A stretch of DNA of 64,000 nt from Oncomelania hupensis (GCA_036898135.1 CM072516.1:58320676-58384675); one strand, 5' to 3'. Shown: positions 32,430 through 44,563, counted from the first letter of the stretch. The notes: generated by a model not told the origin, from the letters alone. Made by a program: numbers and translations.

Positions 32430-32725
32430 TCTTATATAGCGCTTTTCCACCTCGAGAGCTGCTCAAGGCGCTGGCCAAAACAAGTTCTAACTCGATTCAA
32501 GCCATCCGAGGCGCCCACTTGCAACCTTTGGATGCATAGACCCCAGACGACAATACACAATCCCGGGCCACCGGGGATGTGGGATAATGGACCTAGCGCT
32601 TGCTTGGCGTATTTGTGTAGCCGGCACTCACCCATCTAGGACATGAGCGTCAGGATCTTGAAAGTCCGTGCGATGAAATGCGTGCGTGTACAGACTAGAC
32701 CTCGGTTTATACTCTGAACTTCCAT
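32430..32725 (-). mobile_element. SINE family A, full-length copy
   Basis: Reverse-oriented. It has the 3' end (CTTATATAGCGCTTTTCC), CAAGGCGCTGGCC, GAGGCGCCCACTTGCA, the TAGGACATGAGCGTCAGGAT block, and the 5' block with GCACGGACTTTCAAGATCC and AAACCGAGGTCTAG in sense. About 290 bp, the longest copy here. Confidence 0.78.
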
Positions 32726-33029
32726 ATAATCACTATTAGAATGTCGTCGACTGTGAACCGTAATTCTATAATTTCAAGATAATAACATCGATTGGTTTGA
32801 AAGTTTAAAAAAAGATTGCACTTACGCTGCGCGGTTACTACCTGAAAGAGGTGCTCAAGGCATAAAACACACAGGTTTAGCAAGCACAAGGTTCGCAATA
32901 ACAATAAACATCGATTATATAATGATAAATGTGCAATATTGTTTTTATAGCGAATAGCATTGAATACTTATATTATAGGTAGTTGAACCGTGCTCTAGAT
33001 TCTGCAGGTTGACGTCTGGGACAAGCAAG

Positions 33030-33335
33030 AGATGGATCGTTGCCTTGAGCAGCTTTTTTGGATTGTTTAGAGCGCTATATAAAAAGTATTAGTCGACTTG
33101 TCGTTATGTTCTGTGACATCACTTTGCATAGAATAGGGGAGAGAAGGACAAATACAGAAGGGTTAAAGGTAGGCCTGTATGAGTGGTTCTTAATATAGAA
33201 CTTTGTTCCCAGCTCAAAGCGTTGCTAAAGGCGCCGATCGAAGACATGTTGAGATCTAACTCGAACCTCCTTTACGGCGCCAACTTGCTTGCTGCTAGAT
33301 GCGCGCTGTCTAACGCCTCGGGCAACTGGGTGATC
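33030..33335. mobile_element. SINE family A fragments
   Basis: A sense 3' end (TTGCCTTGAGCAGC...GCGCTATATAAAAAGTA) at 33035-33090 and a diverged reverse copy at 33185-33335 (CCCAGCTCAAAGCG, AAGGCGCCGATCG, ACGGCGCCAACTTGC). Confidence 0.55.
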
Positions 33336-33715
33336 CTACACGACAGAGGTTAGGTTGGCCTTAGCGTCATGAAGGGAGTATTATCTTTCGCAATTATTTT
33401 CAAAATATTTCCATTCATAATGACATTACAAAGGTTGTTATAGTAATGACAAATGCCTTGTTTTGTTTTTTGTTTTTTGCTCCCGCCCTCCACCCCTATC
33501 CCGACTCCCACTTCTCCCCTTCCTTCTCTCCTCCCTCCCCCTCCTTCCCTTCCTTCTAACTCACCTAACAGATGTACTTTCCCACGAGCACTACTGAACA
33601 AAAAAGAACATTAATAATACTAATATTAACCATCCTTTCCATACCAATTTTTATTCATTTCCTGCACATGATATTTTGTCAAGCGTCCTTTTTTTTTCTT
33701 TTTTCTTCTCCGCAG
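33336..33715. other. Unassigned sequence
   Basis: Includes a C/T-rich block at 33480-33560. No supported gene. Confidence 0.4.
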
Positions 33716-33862
33716 GAGCATGCATGCAATAAACCACGCGAGTAATTGTATGCAATGAGCTACGCAAGCAATGCATGCAATAAAGAAGTCAAAGTATCAT
33801 GCATGCCATAAACTACTCAAAGTAATGCAAACAATAAACTATGCACTGAATGCACAGTCATG
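33716..33862. repeat. Minisatellite, 25-28-bp unit
   Basis: Five degenerate units of the type CATGCAATAAACTACGCAAG followed by TAATG. Confidence 0.78.
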
Positions 33863-33939
33863 TTCGAAAAGGGTCGTGTGAGTGGGGTTTCCCGTGTATT
33901 TAAAAAAATCGATTTTATTTCCGTCTTCCAGTAGCGATC

Positions 33940-34079
33940 TCCCTGCCTTTACGCCACCTGTTCGAGTGATGGATGTGTATTTGTTGCGTGTGTGGATGAC
34001 ACAGGTGAGGGTGTATGTTGGTACAGATCGCCGCTCTTTGAGTCTGATTGATGTGGGGAAAAGCGCGTATATAGCATCC

Positions 34080-34160
<81 letters not shown>

Positions 34161-34161
34161 G
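33940..34161 (+). mobile_element. Probable LINE/SINE 3' end with (TTA)n tail
   Basis: CTTTGAGTCTGATTGATGTG, then GGAAAAGCGCGTATATAGCA, runs into about 25 TTA units (34085-34161). The end motif matches the L2-like ends elsewhere in the window. No coding remnant. Confidence 0.5.
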
Positions 34162-34261
34162 TTTTCTGAATTAAAACCTTTGGCTCCCCTGCCTCTTGTA
34201 ATATAAAGGCAAAGGTGTCCCCTTAACCTTTCGGTCGTTGGGGAAGGAAGCGTTGGGGACC

Positions 34262-34545
34262 TCCCTTTTTTCTAGGCCAGCTTAATGAGGGCGGTGCCTA
34301 TCTCCTCTCCCTCGCTGTCTTTACCTTTTTTTCCGGTTCTAAACAGATCCAGGCACCTCATTCACAGCTGGGTGGACTTCGGGTGCCTCGTGCGCTTGTT
34401 TCGATCTTTGTGTGTGCGTGTGTGTGGTTTGGTGGTTGCATTCCAAGCACGGTCACCCATCCAAGTACTAACCCTTCTCGACGTCGCTTAACATGAGCCA
34501 TAGCTAGCGTGTGCCCAAAACCACTACGCTACTGCTGCCGGCATA
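34262..34545 (-). mobile_element. 5S-derived SINE copy
   Basis: On the minus strand 34443-34493 reads TTAAGCGACGTCG, then GGTTAGTACTTGGATGGGTG and ACC, which is the internal promoter region of 5S rRNA. Ahead of it is AGCGTAGTGGTTTTGGGC, an A-box-like piece. The 3' body is diverged from the copies at 52960 and 56462. Confidence 0.78.
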
Positions 34546-34639
34546 ATGTAATATGGGATCCGCGTGATAGGCTACACTTTTTAATATAATAAGAGTGTGC
34601 CCTTTCCAGGTTTAAAAGCTGTGGTAGTTTTATGCATGT

Positions 34640-35930
34640 TTCGTTAGTTTGCCGATGTAGCCGGCCGAAGTATTTCACTCCCGCCTCTCGGCCACATAAT
34701 GGAGGACACGGCCCTATCTGAAATGTATTAACATTTATCCCTCGTAAGAGAAACATAGAAATGTTTTCTTTTCAAGGCGTGTTGATAGTAAAACCGGATT
34801 GCCGGCTACTAGTGCCACGACACTCTCTGCAGGTCACTGCCATTAACCTGCATACAATGCCTGCCAGCAATGTAGTCCTGCTCACCAGCAAAAGCAGAAG
34901 ACGAATGGTCAGGCGGGGAGAACCTATGTCGTGTCGCCTTGTGCTGCATAACCCAATGGCCATACCAAAAGATACGGCACAGCAAGAGCCACCCAAGGCT
35001 AGACTAACCAACCAATGGAAGGTAGACAATCTCTCCCAAGCGTGAACAGTCGCCTCCTATACCGCCACAAATACCACTTGTAACCGAGCTGAGTATTTGA
35101 CTTCCGCCTCTCGCGGCCACCACCTGGAGGACACGATGCAACCCGAAGTGTTATTAACATTTATCCCTCGTAAGAGAGCCATAAAACTTGTTGCCTTGCT
35201 AGGCAGGGAAGCATGTTGATAGTAAACGGGTTGCCGGCTACTAGTGCCACGACACTCTCTGCAGGTTACTGCCACTAACCTGCATAAAATGCCTGCCGAC
35301 AATGTAGCCCTGCTCACCGTCAAAAGCAGAAGACGAATGGTCAGGCAGGGATAACATATTTCGTGTCGCCTTGCCCTGCATAACCTAATGGCCACATCAA
35401 AGGATTCTGCACAGCAGGAGCCACTCAAGGCTACTCTAACCAACAAATAGAAGGTAGACAATCTCTCCCAAGCGTGAACAGTCGCCTCCCATACCGCCAC
35501 AAATACCACTTGCAACCGAGCTGAGTATTGGACTCCCGCCTCTCGCGGCCACCACCTTGAGATCACTGTGCAACCCGAACTGTTATTAAAATTTATCCCT
35601 CGTAAAAGAGACATAAAACTTGTTGCCTTGCAAGGCAGGGAAGCATGTTGATAGTAAACGGGTTGCCGGCTACTAGTGCCACGACACTCTCTGCAGGTCA
35701 CTGTCACTAACTTGCATAAAATGCCTGCCGACAATGTAGCTCTGCTCACCATCAAAAGCAGAAGGCGAAAGGTCAGGCAGGGATAACATATTTCATGTCG
35801 CCTTGCCCTGCATCACCCAATGGCCACATCAAAGGATTCTGCACAGCAGGAGCCACCCAAGGCTAGTCTAACCAACAAATAGAAGGTAGACAATCTCTCC
35901 CAAGCGTGAACAGTCACTTCCCATTCCGCC
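34640..35930. repeat. 432-bp tandem repeat, three units
   Basis: The phrase AGCGTGAACA recurs at 35039, 35471 and 35903, exactly 432 bp apart each time. The first unit begins near 34640 and is the most diverged. Because 432 is divisible by three, a minus-strand frame stays open for 232 codons over 35057-35755 and repeats the same peptide. I recognise no protein family in it and do not call it a gene. It abuts the 3' side of the LINE at 35931, so it may be that LINE's 3' region, amplified. Confidence 0.85.
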
Positions 35931-36423
35931 ACAACAAGACATTTATAGCGGTCGGGAAATATTGTTTTTGTCTTTGTCCGACCGTCCGGCTGTCTCTTTC
36001 GCGCACTTTTCTCTGAAACAAATTGCCGGATTTCTTTGAAATGTAATACCTAGATACATAGAACATGATGAGCCTACCAGTTGACGAAAATGTATGCATA
36101 TCGAGGGGACGGCATCCTTTTTGTTTATTACGTTTTGATCTATGTGGGTATAAATAGCGCCCAGAAGTCTTCTGCAGCACCGCATCTCTATGCTTTGTAT
36201 TCTTCGTTGAAGGTCTGCTGTGAATGGTCCATGTTTCGCAAGCGTATAGGAAGATGGAGATGACAAGGGAGCGCAGCAGCCTTACCTTGGAATGTAGACT
36301 GATGGTCCTGTACTGTCCTTCCCAGTGGGCTTCAACCTTGCCAGGGCAGCAGTTGTTTGGTCGATCCTGGAGAGGACTTCCTGTCGGGGCCCATTGTCTG
36401 ATACAATGGCTCCTAAATATGTA
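35931..36423 (-). mobile_element. Ingi-like LINE reverse transcriptase fragment, degenerate
   Basis: On the minus strand from the LTR edge, one frame reads YLGAIVSDNGPRQEVLSRID, then KVRLLRSLVISIFLYACETW. The next frame continues as TADLQRRIQSIEMRCCRRLL. These are the conserved RT-to-C-terminal connection of this LINE type. A frameshift near 36220 and later decay make it a pseudogene. Its N-terminal continuation lies across the solo LTR at 37976-38022. Confidence 0.82.
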
Positions 36424-37975
36424 TGTCACGTGGGGTTTATGGGCTCTGCACAATGGAATTATGGACCCTCACGTTTATTCGGTGGGAACTGCTAGTACGT
36501 CACCCTATGAATTACTTTAATAAATTTATTTGTTTAGCTCGTTCTGTGTTAAGGTTGGGGTACAGAAAAAGATAGAAAAATGGTAAAAGATTACTGTCAC
36601 ACTAGCTTTCACACGGCTATGAATCATATGTAGTCCAGCCTTTTGATAACAGTTAAAATCACACATTTATTTCTTCTACTCTATACAAAATTCTCTAAGT
36701 ACTAATCTAACTTAAAAAGTCTCTTTCAATGCTAATAGTTCGATCGCTGATAGTCTATGCAGCTGTTTTTCTTCCTCGGGCACTTGCTCTTATATTTCAT
36801 GTAGATTTGGACTACTGTGGTCCGTTTTATAGTTTCTGAAGAGTTGGACTACTGTGGTCCTGGTTTGATCAGTTTAAGTGCACTTTGGATAACACACTTA
36901 ACTGGCGGGTGGTGCGGTCGAAGTCCTGCTGTGAGGTAGCTTCTGGTCCACCTGTGTCGTTGTGTAGTTGGGTTCCCTTGCCACGCTGTGGGGTCTGATA
37001 GGGTGTTTTTCAAGGTAGCTCCTTCCGACTTGTGCGGTAGAGTCTCCTCAACCAACTTGTTTCTGTGGAGTGGGGTTCACAGGATAGCTCGGGATAGCTC
37101 GCCTGCCCGTCTGTAATATAAGAGACGAAATTCTGCACAACCCTGAATAATCGGTTTGTGCAGAGCGTCTCACTGAAAGCCAAGTAGCCCTCAGTGATAG
37201 CTCCACATCTCTATACATAAGCGACGAACATTCTGCTACTTCCGGGGTCCACTGGAATCTCACTCTAAATTCCTATACATACATAAATATCAATCGTGGC
37301 TAACTATACACATACAGAATTATTAATATTATAAACATTCAGTGGTACAGCCACTGGCCTGCAAACATACATATAAGTTAAACAACAGTGGTTCTGTACA
37401 GTATACAACATGGCGGCGCAACCGGTCGTGTTTCGCCACGTGTTCGGCGTTTCCACATGGTCACACAAATTCGGATTAACAATTCACATTTATGCACAGC
37501 AAATTCTTCAAACATAATTTCAACAATAATATAAATATATCACGATGAAACAGAAGGGTGTTCATTTACCTGCTTGACAAGTTCAGGCCCGTAGTGACTT
37601 GATAGAATTCTAAGATTCTTCAGTCCTGCTTCCTGGTCTATGTGTGAAGAGATTTCTCTGCCAGCTTTCTAGCTGTTAACACTTCGGTGTATTACTCCCA
37701 ACTGACCAAAGATAAGCTAGGTTTGGACCCAGTCAAACTGGCTCGAACCGCTTTGCGTAAGCTCCCATTGGTTAAAATGTTTACGACTCTCGTAATTACG
37801 ATGATGTCATGGCCTCAGCCAGCGTCAACTATCACTGTGTGTATGATCGGCAGTATGCTACCGCTACGCTTGATTACTTTCATCGTCTGCTCCTAACTTT
37901 GAAAGTCTAATATTATATATACTAACCAAGCTAAATATTAAAATAAGCAGAGTTAATACTAGCCAGTTCGTGACA
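36424..37975 (-). mobile_element. Solo LTR of the 1441-2989 family
   Basis: 1552 bp with ends TGTCACG and CGTGACA, nearly identical to the LTR at 1441-2989. The 5-bp target ATGTA lies at 36419-36423 and again at 37976-37980. No internal region: the product of LTR-LTR recombination. Confidence 0.93.
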
Positions 37976-38021
37976 ATGTAAAGCTATGCACTTCGTTTCT
38001 AAATGTTTTTCCAAATATATA

Positions 38022-38022
<1 letters not shown>
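37976..38022 (-). mobile_element. Upstream continuation of the interrupted LINE
   Basis: The minus strand reads IFGKTFRNEVHSFT and joins in frame to YLGAIVSDNG on the far side of the solo LTR, once the duplicated ATGTA is counted once. It is cut off by a (GAT)n array. Confidence 0.75.
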
Positions 38023-38066
<44 letters not shown>

Positions 38067-38183
38067 AGTGATAATGTTTTGATTATGATGACGATGATGT
38101 TAATAATGGTGATGATGATGATAATTTTTGTAATGAGAATGATGATGATGATGACAATGATGTAGCCTTGTCTCCCACACTAA

Positions 38184-38266
<83 letters not shown>

Positions 38267-38442
38267 AATAAATAAAATGTTAATGTTTATTGCGCGCATT
38301 TTTCACACCAAATTGTGTTTGCTGTGCTATATACTCGTACAGTTTGCTCCAATACTATTGTTAGAATAAAGAATTATTTTAAAACATTTAATTTAAATTA
38401 ATTTATTGATTTATATCAAACCCGTATTTCAAAAAATCAAAA

Positions 38443-38526
<84 letters not shown>

Positions 38527-38528
38527 TT
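38023..38528. repeat. (GAT)n, (AAT)n and (ATT)n microsatellites
   Basis: GAT arrays at 38023-38066 with looser GAT sequence to 38163, AAT units at 38184-38258, ATT units at 38443-38526. TTATTGCGCGC at 38288 is reminiscent of a LINE/SINE end. Confidence 0.9.
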
Positions 38529-38983
38529 AAATTTCTACATTTTTAACCAGTGGACCGAAACTCATTGTGAATTTCAACAGCGTCTGTAACGCTAAAAAAA
38601 ATCTCAGAAAATGCAAAACTTCTTAAAATGTAAGTTAGGCCCTTTAATCTTTTTTGTTTCAAGAAGAGTAGGACAACAAACGATCTTCAATGGAATTAGA
38701 AATTTACAAGACTAGTAATAGCAAACCGGATGTTAAGACCTCTTGAAAAAAGTAAATAAAACGTAGAGTATAGCGGTTGGGTGGAGTGGGGGTTGAACGG
38801 AGAGGGTGCTGAGGGGCGGGCGGGGGCGGGGTGTTCATTAGGCAAGATTGAGAATGAATGAATGAGGATTGAAATTTTAACTGCTACACCAAGCATTGGC
38901 TTGTCAAGATTAAAATGGTAGGGCAAACTGTAATAATCATGAGAACCTGTACTCACGCGTCACTGAAAGAAATAACAGATGCG

Positions 38984-38986
<3 letters not shown>
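38529..38986. other. Unassigned sequence
   Basis: No supported gene or repeat. Confidence 0.4.
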
Positions 38987-39038
<52 letters not shown>

Positions 39039-39120
39039 GTACATACACGCTGGCGTGCACACACGCACACATGTACACAAGTACACTCTCTCCCTCCATT
39101 CATCCCTTCCCCTCTCTCTC
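38987..39120. repeat. (AC)n microsatellite
   Basis: About 25 AC units at 38987-39037 with flanking AC-rich sequence and a CT-rich end. Confidence 0.9.
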
Positions 39121-40440
39121 TCACTCTCTCTTAGAATTAATTCTTATCGATTTTTCAAAAGGCTCTGCGGGAGGGCAGACAGGCCTGATGAAAAAACGGG
39201 GAGGATGTTTTGTTAGCGTTCAGTGGAGTGTGAAGTCAGCTTCCGCAGCCAGAGCCTAATTTGCATGCAATTAACGGGTCCTAAGCATCCCCGGGCCGCG
39301 GGCTGCGTGGAAGATCGGGCTTGGTTGGAGGGTGTGTCTCAGAGATGTCCTCGCCAGGAAATGATCTGTCCTCTCCGGCCCGCCACTTTATGGCACCGTG
39401 CAGCAGGCGCATTCTCGAGTTTTCTCCCTTTGCCTGTCTGTCCTTGAAAAGGGCTAGCAAACGACGTTTACAAGAAACAAAGTTAAAGAAGAATGAGGAG
39501 GAGTAGAAGACCTTCGAAACCTAACAAATACAAAGAACGAAATCCAACCTGCACAAAGAAGAAAAGGAACAACGAAAACAATAACATAAAACAACAACAA
39601 TGTTCAAAACAATGGGATGGCAAGCTCCGAATGCAGTGCAATAAGATTAAAATGCTGTTTATTCGTTATTGCCAAACCATTCCATTCAGGAGACTAATAG
39701 CTCCTTAATTAACATTGTTTCGGTATAATTGCCCTTTTAGTGAATTATGCCAACAAGAGTAAGAGGAGAACAAGCCTTGGCAAACGATAGCGTCATGCTG
39801 TCTGTTATTGGTGTTTTTGTTCTTGCGCTTCTGTGCTGCTGGCAGGGGTTAGGTCTCATGTGTACTTCGCTTGTCTGTAGCTAGAGTACAGGAAACAACA
39901 GACGCATTCCATTTGACTCCATCTTCGTCTAATTTAGGATTTAATAACAATATATTGTGGTTGTTGTTGTTGTTGATGATGATGATTTTATTCAAGATCA
40001 GGCTGCATTCCCAACAAAAGCGCAGCTTTTAAGTGGATTTACGTCGCAAACTAACCCTTCTTCGAGGTATGTCAGTTTTTCCTGCTGTCGTTCCAGGCTA
40101 CAAGAAAACAAATGACAAGTTGTTGTTTTTTAAAAGTAAGCGTCTTTTAAAAAAAGAAAATAAAAATACTTGGAGTCGTCCTTTTTATCAACGTTTATTA
40201 AATGTCGCAAGCTAGCCCACCATTTTTTTTCCAGGTCTGTCAAACTCAGTTTTTCTGCTGTCGCTCCAGGCTAGAAGAATAGCACTGATGATGAGGTGAT
40301 GTATGGGTGCCAGGCCTTATTGAGATTTTCAAGACAGGGTCTTCCTCTGTAATTTTCGCTGCAGCCAGTAATGGCACTGTCAGTGTTTGCCTTTGAAGAT
40401 TAAGTTATGAGTGGATGGGAGAGCTGATGTCACCACAGTA
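39121..40440. other. Unassigned sequence with one diverged duplication
   Basis: CGTCGCAAACTAACCC...CTGCTGTCGTTCCAGGCTAC (40042-40102) recurs as TGTCGCAAGCTAGCCC...CTGCTGTCGCTCCAGGCTAG (40203-40274). No gene supported. Confidence 0.5.
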
Positions 40441-40741
40441 CTCCCCCCTTCACACACACGCACACACACACGCACACACACATACCATCCCCCACCTTCT
40501 CCTCTTTGACATTGTCTTCACTCACCCCCTACTCCCTACCTCTCCCTCCCACCTTCCCAATCCCCAATCACTGTACCCAATGCCTTTAAAGTGTCGAACG
40601 TCTCTCCCAAAGCTATGTACTCAGGGCATGTTTTTGTTTTTATTTGTATTTTTAATAGTATTGTATTTGTATGTATTGTAAAGTGCGGCGAGCTCGTTCT
40701 TATTGGGCTTACTGTATTGTTATTATTATTATTATTATTAT

Positions 40742-40808
<67 letters not shown>

Positions 40809-40970
40809 CGTCACACAGTTATCAGTTATTCTCCTTCCTTATCGGCATCTTCACCACAGATCTCTATTCTTTTAAATCAGCAATATTTGGCAGAAAACAT
40901 GCGTTGTCATTTACTGATAGTTTCGATCTGTCTGTCGCACTACGTCATTATCATGATGCATGATGCGTGA

Positions 40971-41047
<77 letters not shown>

Positions 41048-41060
41048 TATCATCATCATG
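40441..41060. repeat. AC, ATT, AGT and ATC microsatellites
   Basis: (CA)-rich 40450-40485, (TTA)n 40717-40742, (GTA)n 40743-40798, (ATC)n 40975-41058. The sequence just before the TTA array (TGTATTGTAAAGTGCGGCGA) looks like a LINE 3' end. Confidence 0.88.
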
Positions 41061-41434
41061 AGTGTATATAAATGGTATGGTCCTGTGTGAAAAAGATAAC
41101 AGTTGGCGATATTTGATCATCAGCCTCCACCACTCGAAAAGAAGCAGACGACATTGAAAACGAGCCCGAGGCCAGAAGGAGAAAAGCACGTGCAGATGAC
41201 AACTTGGCACGTGACTTCTTGATGACCGATGATCTCCCTTGGATTAAAAAAAATCCCCAACGAATTATTTATTTATTTATTTATTTACTTACTTGCCTAT
41301 TGCTTAGTTAGTTATTAATTGTGATGCATTTCTGTATTCTTATTTGTGTATTTTAAGGATACAGAATACAGACTTTATTCAGCAAATGACAACAAACATT
41401 GCGTATGGAATTTCCCCCGAATGTTGGTAAACAG
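41061..41434. other. Unassigned sequence
   Basis: Nothing recognisable beyond a short (ATTT)n at 41265-41290. Confidence 0.4.
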
Positions 41435-41740
41435 CCTAGTCACACACACCCACACACACACACACACCCACCCACACACACACACACACACCCACACACA
41501 CACACCCACCCACCCACACACACACACACACACACATCCACACTCCACACAACAACTTTTAAGATTTCAGTTAAAATATATTGCAGACACGGTTGCGTCA
41601 TTAAGCGTCATCACAGTGGACATATAAAATATCAAAAATAAATATGTATTTACTACATTAAAAAACGAGCTACAATCCCGAAGACTAATGTACACACACG
41701 CACACACCCACACATACACACACATACACACACATGTGTG
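41435..41740. repeat. (AC)n arrays with CACCC interruptions
   Basis: Two AC-rich arrays, 41439-41545 and 41690-41735, around a short unassigned stretch. Confidence 0.88.
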
Positions 41741-41998
41741 TAGAAACGACGTTGCGATGACTGTTGTGAAAAAAACACACACATTATTTTGACACACTTT
41801 TCATTTTCTTGACATTATTTTGACATTTTCAAATTTTTGAAGCTATCCCTAACCCTAACCCTAAGCCTAACCCTAAACCTAAAACAGCTGTAACTCTACC
41901 GGAACGCTATTTTGACGTCAAATTAGGGCAGCCTTCCAAAAAAGTCAAAAGAAACCATGTGGAGTTTCATGTGTGTGTCACTGTAACGTCGTTTCTAC
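41740..41998. mobile_element. Terminal-inverted-repeat element with telomere-like core, copy 1
   Basis: GTAGAAACGACGTT (41740-41753) is perfectly inverted at 41985-41998; a looser match (GATGACT/TGTCACT, GTGAAA/TTTCAT) extends inward. The core holds CCCTAA-type hexamers (41847-41882) and then TTTTGACGTCAAA. Non-coding, so MITE-like. Confidence 0.72.
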
Positions 41999-42030
41999 AT
42001 GTCCACACACACACACACACACACACAACC

Positions 42031-42278
42031 GTGAAACGCCGTTGTGATGACTTTCATAAAACTCTACATACGTTACTTTGACATTTTTTTACAAATTTGT
42101 CCATTTTTCGAAGCTAACCCAAACCCTAACTCTAACCCTAACCCTAACCCTTAACCTAACCCTAAGCCTAACACAGCCCTAACCCTAACAAAACACTGTT
42201 TTGACGTCAAAATAACGGGGTCCGTCAAAAGAAAGTACGTAGAGGTTCAAGAGTATGTCAGAATAAAAGCGTTTCTAC
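42031..42278. mobile_element. Terminal-inverted-repeat element with telomere-like core, copy 2
   Basis: Diverged second copy, 30 bp after the first: ends GTGAAACGCC and GCGTTTCTAC, core CCCTAA hexamers at 42114-42200, then TTTTGACGTCAAA. Confidence 0.68.
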
Positions 42279-42674
42279 CTAGCCACTGAACTAACCTCCA
42301 AATGACGTTTACTGTGGCCTACTACAGTTACACATTTTCTCTTTATCGACAGACCGATGAAACGTGCAGTCTTTTAACTGAGTTAGATCCTCCATTGACA
42401 GCGCCTTTAGCAGCTTTTGAACTGGGAAAAGCACGAAATATACTATATATACTACTAAACTAGATAGCTTAATTACTTGACTTCTTCGAGGTTTTGATCT
42501 AGTTCTTACTTCACTCCTTGGAATCGGATTCTGTAAAGGTAGTAACTAACTCTGTTGACATCCGGTTTTTAGCAAAATATAACATTTTGTTTTTAATAGC
42601 AATCTGTACAGTCTTTTCAAGCTTTTCACCTGTGCATTACGTTGGTCACTTTATGTTTTAACACTCACAATCAC

Positions 42675-42675
<1 letters not shown>
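42279..42675. other. Unassigned, with a SINE A end
   Basis: 42390-42450 (AGCGCCTTTAGCAGC...GGGAAAAGCACGAAATATA) is a decayed sense family A 3' end. The rest is unassigned. Confidence 0.45.

Positions 42676-42721
<46 letters not shown>
42676..42721. repeat. (GTTA)n microsatellite
   Basis: About eleven GTTA units directly at the edge of family X copy 2. Confidence 0.9.
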
Positions 42722-42722
<1 letters not shown>

Positions 42723-43990
42723 TTCATTGCTTACAGGGTCCAGCGGACTGCAAAGAGCCGAATCAAAACCACAAAATCAAGACCACAACTTCGCTGAAAG
42801 AGGACTCACCCTTAATCTGCTTCCAATGCCTACACTCTGAGTCTTTCCCATCATATCTCTCTGATCTGCTTCATCCATACACACCTGCACGTTCTTTACG
42901 GTCTGCAAGTACCTCTCTTCTCACTGTCCCAGGTTACTCCTTGATTACTTTTGGAAAACGTTCTTTCAGTGTGCCTTTAACTTGGAATTCTCTTCTCTAG
43001 GACAAGTTCAGTGCCTCACAACTTTCAAGAAACTCCTCAAAACTCATCTGTTTAATAAGTACCTTTCCTGAGTCCCTCACCTTGGGTTGCCTGCTGCCCT
43101 CTTCCTCATAGGAGTTTTATTTAAAACTGTAATGTTTTAAAGTATGCATTCATTTATCCCATGCATTTTAACTGTTTGATGCTTGTTTTTACCTCCCTAC
43201 TTATTTGTGTGTGTGTGTGTGTGTGTGTGTTCAGTATCTTCACATTTTATTGTATTTATTTTTTATTATTATTTTTAAACCTGAACGTATTTTAAAGTAT
43301 TATCCAATTCATTGTTATTGTGATTATTTACTATTAATTACGGTTGTCTATAGTTATGTTTATGTGCATTGTATGATGTTTTATGCGCTTTGAGCAGATA
43401 TTTTGTCTGATATGTGCGCTTTACAAATAAAACTATATTATTATTATATTATTATTAATCCGCATAAAAGATCTGCCGAAACAACCCTAGTGGTAACACT
43501 GAAGGCAATCCACCAGCCGGTCACTTTACAATAAAGACATCTAACGCAGGGGACCCTGAGGCTATACTCTAATTTATCGAACCCCCGTTACAAAAACAAA
43601 ATAGAATACAAACATCATTATAAAATATCAACAAAAACACATACATATAAAATGCCTATAATTGCCAAATAATAATATCATAGGATGCCCCAATGACCAT
43701 TTGGCAGAAAGCGTCCAATATTCCCAAGCTGATCCAACAGACCTCACACACGAATGAGGAGTTAATTTGTCCCGGAAGAGATTTCAAGAAAAAGGGTAGG
43801 TGACTGGTCTAGCGAAGAAGAAGATGGTATAGTAGATTGATAGAACAGAGTAGGAATGAGAAAGAACACAGGAGAAAGACAGCGATAGTGGGAATTATTT
43901 AAAGCACTAAATTTCCAGAAAGTGGGGAAATTATTTATACAGTAACCCCCGGCACCCTCAAAGGGGGGACGGGTGGTGGGGGGTGGGGAA
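42722..43990 (-). mobile_element. Family X copy 2, interrupted by a LINE
   Basis: Two segments, 42722-42817 and 43455-43990, align in order with the uninterrupted copies at 7681 and 53310. The gap holds a LINE fragment flanked by TTAATC. Confidence 0.7.
42818..43454 (+). mobile_element. L2/CR1-like LINE 3' fragment, nested
   Basis: Reads SYLSDLLHPYTPARSLRSAS and SVPLTWNSLL on the plus strand, then, after a frame change, FKKLLKTHLFNKY. The 3' UTR contains (GT)n at 43206-43231 and ends TGCGCTTTACAAATAAAACT with an ATT tail. TTAATC at 42812-42817 and 43455-43460 is the target duplication. Confidence 0.8.
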
Positions 43991-44280
43991 ACAAAAAGCG
44001 TTCGGAAATATTGGAAGTACTTTACATGCAACTACAAAGACTAGTAAAAATACTAAGGTAGTTTAAATTCATAGTATATTGGCTTGCTCGTTTTATTTTT
44101 CTTGCTTATGCAAGCAAACTGTCTGATGAATTATTGTACAGTAGCCCTTGATTTAATGCAGCTATTGTAAAGTTGTTTAACAACACTATCATCCACCTCA
44201 GTCCCCTCCTTACCCCCGCTCCCTTTTCCTCTAAATTAGTTGTAAATGTCCACCCCACAACTACTACTCTGCACCTCTAC
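43991..44280. other. Unassigned sequence
   Basis: No supported gene or repeat. Confidence 0.4.
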
Positions 44281-44328
<48 letters not shown>

Positions 44329-44368
44329 CCTCTCATTTCTATCGCTCTAACCTCTCCTTGTGTTACTG

Positions 44369-44424
<56 letters not shown>

Positions 44425-44463
44425 CCTCTCATTTTCTCGCTCTAACCTCTCCTTGTGTTACTG

Positions 44464-44531
<68 letters not shown>

Positions 44532-44532
44532 G

Positions 44533-44563
<31 letters not shown>

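Noticed and set aside
35057..35755. 232-codon minus-strand gene
   Set aside because: The frame is open because a 432-bp repeat is divisible by three; no recognisable domain.
41840..42200. True telomere or chromosome end
   Set aside because: Only short, impure CCCTAA tracts, framed by inverted repeats, with unique DNA on both sides.
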